Source: CBDFHJ01 sp965247635 (GTDB taxonomy: Bacteria > Chloroflexota > Dehalococcoidia > Lucifugimonadales > Australimonadaceae). From it: DNA of 64,000 bases. The notes under the pieces were generated by a model. It searched no databases, was not told where the DNA came from, and saw only the letters and a program-made list of their open reading frames with translations. Shown in pieces: positions 58,468 to 64,000 of the stretch (position 1 is the first letter of the stretch; each line of letters starts with the position of its first letter). The DNA lies in contig CBDFHJ010000008.1 of assembly GCA_965247635.1 (NCBI GenBank), positions 62,001 to 126,000 of the forward strand, given 5' to 3'. Made by a program: the position numbers and the translations under genes.

Positions 58468-60102
58468 TTAGCGGTAGCCGTCGGGGTTGATGCGTGCGTC
58501 AATCAGCCATGGCCGGCCTGAACCGAAAGCGTGGGCCAGCGCCTCATCCAGGGCTTTCTCCGTGTCCACCCGCGCGGCTTCAAAGCCAAGTCCCTGGGCC
58601 ACGGCCACGTAGTCGGAGTCCCGGAACCGCGTCCCGAGCCGCTGAAGAGAGCGTTCATCCTGCCTGATTTTGATCTGGTTAAGGTAACCGTCGTTAAAGA
58701 CCACGACCACGATGGCAAGCTCCTCCCGGGCGGCCACTTCCAAGTCCCCCAGCCGCATGAGGAGCCCGCCGTCTCCCGTGAAGCAGAGCACGGGCGATTG
58801 CGGCTCCACCATCTTTGCAGCCATCGCCGCGGGAAGGGATACCGCCATGGACCCAAGGCCGCTGGAGGTATGGAACCCTCGGGGGCGGCGCGTCTCCCAA
58901 GCGTCGCTTACCAGCACCTTGTGGAGGCCAGCGTCCACGGTCATGATCCCGTCGTTGGGCAGCCGCTCCCGGGCGATGCGCACCACCGCGCCCGGCATCA
59001 GCCCCTCACCGCTGGGATAGAGCAGCCGCTGACGCCCCTTCCGATAGGAGTCCAGTTCCTCGATGTCCCATCCGCGGCAGGGAGAAACGGTGTCCGCCAA
59101 AAAGCGCAGACTTTCCGTCAGGTCACCCACCGCTTCTACCTGGGGGTGGATAACGCCGTCGGAGTGGGGCACCTCGTCGAGGATAACGACCGGCGCGGCG
59201 TAGTCCCACCGCCCGGGGGCCCAGAGCTCCACCACGTCAAAACCCACCGCGACGAGGAGGTCGGCCCTGTCCAGGGCCTCGCGCTCCCCGCGCGCCCCCC
59301 GGAACGTGCCCATGGCCAGGGGGTGGTCCTCTGGGATGGTGCCCTTGGCCGCCAGGGAAGCGAATACCGGCGCGCCTAGCTGCTCGGCGAACGCGACAAA
59401 GGCGCGCTCCGCGTCGAGACCGGACCGGTTGACCTGAAATCCCACGATGACTGCGGGCCGTTGTGCCGATCCGATGGCGCTTGCGATGGCCTGGAGGTCC
59501 GCGTGGTCAGGCCCCATTCGCAGTGCGTCGGGCGTGACGTCCTGCGGCGCCACGAACGCTTCCTCCGGCGCTTCGGACTGGATGACGTCAAAGGGAAGGT
59601 CGATGTGTACAGGACCTGGCCTGCCGGCCATCGTCAGCGCGATGGCGTGGCGCAAGGTGGCGGCTGCCGACTCGGTCGTCAACGTTAGCGTGCCCTTGAC
59701 GATAGGCCGAAACAGATCGTTCTGGTCGAGCCGTTGGCGCTTAAGGGTTCGGACCTCGGCGTCCGCGTAACGGTCGGTGAGGATTAGGCACGGAGCGTAC
59801 TCAAGCAAGGCGTTTGCCGTGCCGAGGACCACGGCCACGGCGCTCGGCCCCAGTCCGGTAGAGCACACCCCGGGCCGGTTACGCAGCACACCGTAGGTGC
59901 TGGCCATCACGACCGCGCTGGACTCGTTGCTGCAGAGCACGTAGCGGATATCGCGCTTAGACGCGGCCTCGATAAGCTCGATAGAGCTGAAGCTGCCCGG
60001 GACGCCGTAGATATACTCAATCCCGGCATCCGACAGGGCCGCTGCAACCACATCAGCATACGTAGGCACGCTTTGCCCTCCCACGATTGATTCCACGCTC
60101 AC
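58468..60102 (-). CDS. thiamine-diphosphate-dependent enzyme (acetolactate synthase / benzoylformate decarboxylase type)
   Basis: 544 residues with the three-domain ThDP fold. The Pyr domain has the catalytic Glu in LCSNESSAVVMAS (about residue 60), the central domain reads PAVIVGFQVN, and the PP domain carries the ThDP/Mg motif GDGGLLMRLGDLE...VVFNDGYLNQ (GDG-x(about 26)-N). It is cytoplasmic. The annotated start is a GTG at 60100; a start a few codons later (near VPTYADVV) is possible. It lacks a paired small regulatory subunit, so a 2-oxoacid decarboxylase or sulfoacetaldehyde acetyltransferase-like role is as likely as acetolactate synthesis. Confidence 0.85.
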   Translation of the reverse strand: MSVESIVGGQSVPTYADVVAAALSDAGIEYIYGVPGSFSSIELIEAASKRDIRYVLCSNESSAVVMASTYGVLRNRPGVCSTGLGPSAVAVVLGTANALLEYAPCLILTDRYADAEVRTLKRQRLDQNDLFRPIVKGTLTLTTESAAATLRHAIALTMAGRPGPVHIDLPFDVIQSEAPEEAFVAPQDVTPDALRMGPDHADLQAIASAIGSAQRPAVIVGFQVNRSGLDAERAFVAFAEQLGAPVFASLAAKGTIPEDHPLAMGTFRGARGEREALDRADLLVAVGFDVVELWAPGRWDYAAPVVILDEVPHSDGVIHPQVEAVGDLTESLRFLADTVSPCRGWDIEELDSYRKGRQRLLYPSGEGLMPGAVVRIARERLPNDGIMTVDAGLHKVLVSDAWETRRPRGFHTSSGLGSMAVSLPAAMAAKMVEPQSPVLCFTGDGGLLMRLGDLEVAAREELAIVVVVFNDGYLNQIKIRQDERSLQRLGTRFRDSDYVAVAQGLGFEAARVDTEKALDEALAHAFGSGRPWLIDARINPDGYR

Positions 60103-60248
60103 AATTGATTGAGGGAAGCGCGCGATGCGTCCAATCGGCCTTTACGATGAGGACACACCGCGCTATCGGGTAGGCATCATACCATCCTGACATCGAGAGC
60201 GGATCTTGAGCCCCAGTCCAAGCTGCGACATCGACCGCTCCTTTCCTT

Positions 60249-60302
60249 ATATAGAGGCACAACATGATATAGAGGCACAACATGATATAGAGGCGCTCCA
60301 TG
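60249..60302. repeat. three tandem 18-bp repeats upstream of the solute-binding protein gene
   Basis: Units at 60249-60266, 60267-60284 and 60285-60302: atatagaggcacaacatg twice exactly, then atatagaggcgctccatg. Spacing is close to two helical turns. They lie between the divergent starts of the ThDP enzyme and the first solute-binding protein gene, so they could be regulator sites or a slippage product. Not a CRISPR: there are no spacers. Confidence 0.75.
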
Positions 60303-60366
60303 CGTGGGCCGCGGACCGGCGCCGGTAACGCGCGCTAATGAAGCCAGGCATCTCACGCCCACAGCC

Positions 60367-60395
60367 TTGACAAAAGTAGCGTACGCAGGTACGGT
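60367..60395 (+). promoter_or_regulatory. predicted promoter of solute-binding protein gene 1
   Basis: TTGACA (60367-60372), 17 bases, then TACGGT (60390-60395). The same arrangement with identical spacing occurs before the paralogue at 62467-62495, and the about 100-base leader is also conserved, which supports function. Confidence 0.5.
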
Positions 60396-60496
60396 CACCG
60401 TCAGTTATCGAGTAAACGCCTCTGGCACGGCCACACACATCCATGGCGGCCGGTTGGGCGTATTCGCGGGTATAGAAAACCAGGAGGTTGGCTACC

Positions 60497-62299
60497 ATGA
60501 GAAAGGGCAAGCTTGTCCTACTACTTTTGGCCATGATTGGCGTGCTGGGCGTGCTGGCGGCCTGTGGCGACGACGCCACGCCGACGCCCACGGCCACCAC
60601 CGAGGCCGACGTGCCGGCGCCGACGGCCACCTTGACACCCATCCCCACGGCGACGCCGACCCCCTTAGGTGAACGGCCGGAGTACGGTGGGTGGCTGAAT
60701 ACCGGGCGCGGTGGCCGCAACGCCGTTGACCCGTACTCCACCCTCTCGGGCACGTCGTACCTGTGGGGGGAACAAGAGGCGCTGCTGGGGTACGACCAGC
60801 CGTACAACCCGGAGGTAGGCCCGGTGGTCATCCCCAAGCTGGCGACGGACTGGTCGGTGGACTCCACGGGGGCCAAGTGGACCTTCACCCTGCGGCAGGG
60901 CGTGACGTGGCACGACGGCGAGGACTTCAACGCCGACGACGTGGTGGCCACGTTCAAGCGGGCCCTCGAGCCGAACTTCGCCATCGCCCGCCGGTCGTTG
61001 GTGCTGAAGGAAATGATCATTGACGTGACCAAGGTCGACGAGTACACCGTGGTCTTCGACACGGGCACGCCCAACGCGGGCTTTATCTCGGTCATGGCCA
61101 ACAACCACTCCGCCATCGCGCCGGAGCACCTGATCACCGGTGACCCCACCTCGGACGACCCGGATGAGAAGTGGGTGATCATCAACCCGGACACCACGGG
61201 TACCCTGGCCGTGGGGACGGGACCGTTCAGGATGATCCAGTGGGACCCGGAGACGTGCGTGACGTTCGAACGGTTTGAGGACTACTGGGGAGTGGACGAA
61301 TTTGGCAACCAGCTGCCGTACCTGGACGGGTGGTACGACTGCGACCCGCTGGACGACTCGCGAGAGTTCGCCAAGTTCGTCACACGGGAGTTCCAGACCA
61401 GCGACTTCACGGGCATGGGCCTAGACGAAGCACAGGAACTGTGCAACAAGGCCGTTGATCCGGAGACCTGCCGGACTGCGCAGCACGGGCACGGGTGGTT
61501 CTCGATCATCCTGAATCACAAGATCGACCCGTTCACGGACTCGCGCGTAGTGCAGGCGGCGCGGTACTCGCTGGACCCCAAGGACGCCATGGAGTTCCAG
61601 TTTGGCGAGGGGACCGGCCAGGGCGCCTACACGTGGATTGACCGGGACTCCTTCGCGGGCTCGACGCTGACGGTAGGTGAGATGGAAGTCCTAATGCCGT
61701 GGACGGACGATTCGCGGCGGGCGGAGATGGACCAGGCGGCCAAGGACCTGCTGACAGCGGCAGGGTTCCCCAACGGGCTGGACCTGCCGCACCCGTGGAG
61801 CGCGGGGTGCAGCCGGCTGTTCCGCAACTTCTACACGCCCATGGTTGACAGCTTCGTGAAGAATGGACTGCGGGGCGCCCAGGAGTGTCGTGAAGGGATT
61901 ATCTCCAGGGAAGAGCAGCTAGCGGGTAGGTTCTCGCTGATGATCCATGCCGTTGGCATCACCTTCATGGACCCGTCGAACGCCTTCAACATGTCGGGCA
62001 CCTCCTTTTCGCCGGCTGTGGGTGGCGGGCCATGGGAGTGGAACGGAGTCGAGACGATAGATGAGTACTATTTCGACGCTCTCGCGACGGTGGACGACGA
62101 CGAGCGCGCCGAAGTATACAAGGATCTGGAACGGCTCCTGGCGGACGACACGCTGACCCAGATCCCGATTGGGCACAACAAGATGACGGTGCCCATCAAC
62201 GGGTGCTTGAAGAACTACTACCCAGGGCCGGGTATGTACCACGGCATGCAGCACCGCACCTCCTGGCTGACGGAAGACTGCCGCAACGCTGCGCCATAG
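60497..62299 (+). CDS. ABC transporter solute-binding lipoprotein, peptide/nickel family (SBP_bac_5)
   Basis: 600 residues from the ATG at 60497 (aggagg at 60482-60487). The lipoprotein signal has its lipobox LAAC at about residues 22-25, followed by a Thr/Pro-rich linker (ATPTPTATTEADVPAPTATL) that tethers the domain to the cell surface. The body carries the family signatures: TFTLRQGVTWHDGEDFNADD and VVATFKRALEPN, and later RYSLDPKDAMEFQ. Such proteins deliver peptides, sugars or other solutes to Opp/Dpp permeases. No permease genes are adjacent within the window. Near-identical in layout to the paralogue downstream. Confidence 0.9.
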   Translation: MRKGKLVLLLLAMIGVLGVLAACGDDATPTPTATTEADVPAPTATLTPIPTATPTPLGERPEYGGWLNTGRGGRNAVDPYSTLSGTSYLWGEQEALLGYDQPYNPEVGPVVIPKLATDWSVDSTGAKWTFTLRQGVTWHDGEDFNADDVVATFKRALEPNFAIARRSLVLKEMIIDVTKVDEYTVVFDTGTPNAGFISVMANNHSAIAPEHLITGDPTSDDPDEKWVIINPDTTGTLAVGTGPFRMIQWDPETCVTFERFEDYWGVDEFGNQLPYLDGWYDCDPLDDSREFAKFVTREFQTSDFTGMGLDEAQELCNKAVDPETCRTAQHGHGWFSIILNHKIDPFTDSRVVQAARYSLDPKDAMEFQFGEGTGQGAYTWIDRDSFAGSTLTVGEMEVLMPWTDDSRRAEMDQAAKDLLTAAGFPNGLDLPHPWSAGCSRLFRNFYTPMVDSFVKNGLRGAQECREGIISREEQLAGRFSLMIHAVGITFMDPSNAFNMSGTSFSPAVGGGPWEWNGVETIDEYYFDALATVDDDERAEVYKDLERLLADDTLTQIPIGHNKMTVPINGCLKNYYPGPGMYHGMQHRTSWLTEDCRNAAP

Positions 62300-62365
62300 C
62301 AGGTGGCCGTAGTGAGTGGGAAGTAGCTGACTCATAAGCCCCACAAGGGTTTCTAGTCTGAGCAA

Positions 62366-62406
62366 AGAGCGGGAAAGGCATTAAACACCTTTCCCGCTCT
62401 CCTTTT
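62366..62406 (+). terminator. rho-independent terminator of solute-binding protein gene 1
   Basis: A 13-bp stem (agagcgggaaagg / cctttcccgctct) with a 9-base loop, followed by ccttttat, 67 bp after the stop codon. Confidence 0.85.
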
Positions 62407-62466
62407 ATGTTAGGTGTGCGGTGGCGTGGCCTGGAACGAAGTTGGATTTTGCAGGTGGTTATGGGC

Positions 62467-62495
62467 TTGACAAAAGTAGCATGCGCGGGTAGGGT
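62467..62495 (+). promoter_or_regulatory. predicted promoter of solute-binding protein gene 2
   Basis: TTGACA (62467-62472), 17 bases, then TAGGGT (62490-62495); duplicated together with the downstream gene from the promoter at 60367. Confidence 0.5.
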
Positions 62496-62599
62496 CACGG
62501 CCAGTTATCGAGTAGACGCCCGCTAGCACGGCCATACACATCCATGGCGGCGAGTTGGGCGTATTCGTGGGTATAGAGAAAACCAGGAGGTTGGATACC

Positions 62600-64000
62600 A
62601 TGAGAAAGGGCAAGCTTGTCCTACTACTTTTGGCCATGATTGGCGTGCTGGGCGTGCTGGCGGCGTGTGGCGACGACGCCACGCCGACGCCCACGGCCAC
62701 CAGCCAGGCCGACGTGCCGACGCCGACGGCCACCCTGACACCCATCCCCACGGCGACGCCGACCCCCTTAGGTGAACGGCCGGAGTACGGCGGGTGGCTG
62801 TACACCGGGCGGTCGAACCGGACCGCGGTTGACGCGTATTCCACCCTCACAGGCACATCGTACCTGTGGGCGGACTTCGAGGCGCTGCTGGGCTATGACC
62901 AGCCGTACGACCCGGCGGTGGGCCCGGTGGTCGTCCCCAGGCTGGCCACGGACTGGTCGGTCGACTCCACGGGGGCCAAGTGGACCTTCACGCTGCGGCA
63001 AGGGGTGAAGTGGCACGACGGCCAGGACTTCGACGCCGACGACGTGGTGGCCACTTTCAAGCGGGCCCTCGAGCCGAGCTTCCCCGTCGCCCGCCGGTCG
63101 TTGGTCATGAAGGAGATGATCATTGACGTGACCAAGGTCGACCAGTACACCGTGGTCATCGACACGGGCACGGCCAACGCGTCCTTTATCTCGATCATCG
63201 CCAACAACCACGCCTCCATCATGCCGGAGCACCTGATCACGGGTGACCCGACCTCGGACGACCCGGACGAGAAGTGGATAATCATTCACCCGGACACCAC
63301 GGGGACGCTGAGCGTGGGGACGGGACCCTACCGGATGATTGCCTTTGACCCGGAGGGGTGCGTGACGTACGAGCGGTTTGAGGACTACTGGGGGACGGAC
63401 GAGTTTGGGAACCAGCTGCCGTACCTGGACGGGTGGCACAACTGTGAGCCGCTGAACGACACGCGGGAGTTCGCCAAGTTCGTCACGCGGGAATACCAGA
63501 CCAGCGACTTCACGGGTCTGGGACTAGACGAGGCGGAGGCGCTGTGCGAGAAGTCCGTTGAGCCGGAGACCTGCCGGACCGCGCAGCACGGGCACGGGTG
63601 GTTCTCGGTCATCATTAACCACAATATCACTCCCTTGGATGACGCGCGTGTCATACAGGCGATGCGGTACTCGCTGGACCCCAGGGACGCCATGGAGTTC
63701 CAGTTCGGCGAAGGGACCGGCCAGGGCGCGTACACGTGGATTGACCGGGACTCCTTCGCGGACGCGACGCTGACGGTGGGTGAGATGGAAGTCCTGATGC
63801 CATGGTCGGACGATTCGCGACGGGCGGAGATGGACCAGAAGGCCAAGGACGCGCTGACGGCGGCGGGATTCCCCAACGGCCTGGACCTGCCGTTCCCATG
63901 GATATCGGGGTGCAGCCGGCTGTTTAAGAACTTCTACACGCCGATGATCGACAGCTTCAACAAGAACGGACTGAAGGGATTCCAGGACTGCCGGGAGGGC
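62600..64000 (+). CDS. second ABC solute-binding lipoprotein, peptide/nickel family (5' 467 codons)
   Basis: A paralogue of the gene at 60497, running off the right edge. The signal peptide, lipobox (LAAC) and Thr/Pro linker are almost unchanged (MRKGKLVLLLLAMIGVLGVL). The ligand-binding body is more diverged, e.g. YTGRSNRTAVDAYSTLTGTS against NTGRGGRNAVDPYSTLSGTS, and QDFDADD against EDFNADD. The ATG at 62600 follows aggagg. A tandem duplication with conserved export and promoter parts but a drifting binding domain suggests ligand diversification. Confidence 0.9.
   Translation, partial: MRKGKLVLLLLAMIGVLGVLAACGDDATPTPTATSQADVPTPTATLTPIPTATPTPLGERPEYGGWLYTGRSNRTAVDAYSTLTGTSYLWADFEALLGYDQPYDPAVGPVVVPRLATDWSVDSTGAKWTFTLRQGVKWHDGQDFDADDVVATFKRALEPSFPVARRSLVMKEMIIDVTKVDQYTVVIDTGTANASFISIIANNHASIMPEHLITGDPTSDDPDEKWIIIHPDTTGTLSVGTGPYRMIAFDPEGCVTYERFEDYWGTDEFGNQLPYLDGWHNCEPLNDTREFAKFVTREYQTSDFTGLGLDEAEALCEKSVEPETCRTAQHGHGWFSVIINHNITPLDDARVIQAMRYSLDPRDAMEFQFGEGTGQGAYTWIDRDSFADATLTVGEMEVLMPWSDDSRRAEMDQKAKDALTAAGFPNGLDLPFPWISGCSRLFKNFYTPMIDSFNKNGLKGFQDCREG

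Noticed and set aside
60053..60301. 82-residue minus-strand frame with LYIMLC repeats
   Set aside because: It is the translation of the 18-bp tandem repeats read antisense and overlaps the start of the ThDP enzyme gene.
60249..60302. CRISPR-like array
   Set aside because: Repeats are directly adjacent, without spacers, and no cas genes are in the window.

Overview
The window looks like a high-GC chromosomal segment from an uncultured bacterium of the Chloroflexota, most likely Dehalococcoidia and possibly SAR202-like. This placement is inferred from gene content: an aprBA-qmoABC-sat module, aromatic-ring oxygenases, an enolase-superfamily protein, paralogous lipoprotein solute-binding proteins with Thr/Pro-rich linkers, and a MoxR-DUF58-transglutaminase operon. 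No rRNA or complete tRNA is present to confirm it.

Layout. 1-75 is the very start of a Rieske-type ring-hydroxylating oxygenase gene. 0.15-3.5 kb holds hypothetical membrane-anchored proteins and an IS256-family element. 3.9-13.6 kb is a minus-strand dissimilatory sulfur operon, aprB-aprA-qmoA-qmoB-qmoC-small ORF-sat, followed by a TauE/SafE permease. A promoter and a palindromic operator-like site lie upstream of aprB, and a DUF971 gene is divergent from it. 14.2-18.8 kb has a GlcG-like gene, a GIY-YIG protein, a truncated haemoglobin and two more IS256 copies.

18.9-34 kb is a mosaic island. A large serine recombinase with an intact reading frame is accompanied by at least four degraded pieces of related recombinases. 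A 20-bp palindrome recurs downstream of recombinase tails, and a 46-bp tRNA/tmRNA-3'-end-like inverted-repeat element also recurs. Small cargo sets (secreted proteins, two RRM RNA-binding proteins, a glycine-zipper peptide) sit between the two kinds of repeat. DEAD-box helicase, BipA, SEC-C and sulfide:quinone-reductase-like genes are interspersed, together with an IS3 element and a fourth IS256 copy. 34-39.4 kb has gene fragments, an acyl-ACP desaturase, a methyltransferase cut by an IS3-family element, and a second copy of that element in inverted contact with the first.

39.4-50.3 kb is a possible specialised-metabolism and aromatic-degradation region. It holds a phosphopantetheinyl transferase beside a carboxylate-reductase-like gene collapsed by an internal deletion, a LysR regulator with a nearby T-N11-A palindrome, a membrane protein and hydrolase pair, a fused haem-oxygenase-like/enolase-superfamily protein, a GH3-type acyl-adenylating enzyme, and an alpha/beta hydrolase with a class III extradiol dioxygenase. 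50.4-55.1 kb is the MoxR-DUF58-TgpA operon. 55.2-58.5 kb is a scar: an IS256 remnant and a zinc-ribbon/PQQ-propeller gene duplicated in tandem, the second copy eroded by many small deletions and carrying a 33-bp patch of IS256 sequence. 58.5-64 kb holds a ThDP-dependent enzyme and two tandem paralogous ABC solute-binding lipoproteins, the second running off the window.

The sulfur operon would interconvert sulfate, APS and sulfite and exchange electrons with the quinone pool. No dsr genes are present, so its direction cannot be read from this window. The permease and the SQR-like gene lean slightly towards oxidation.
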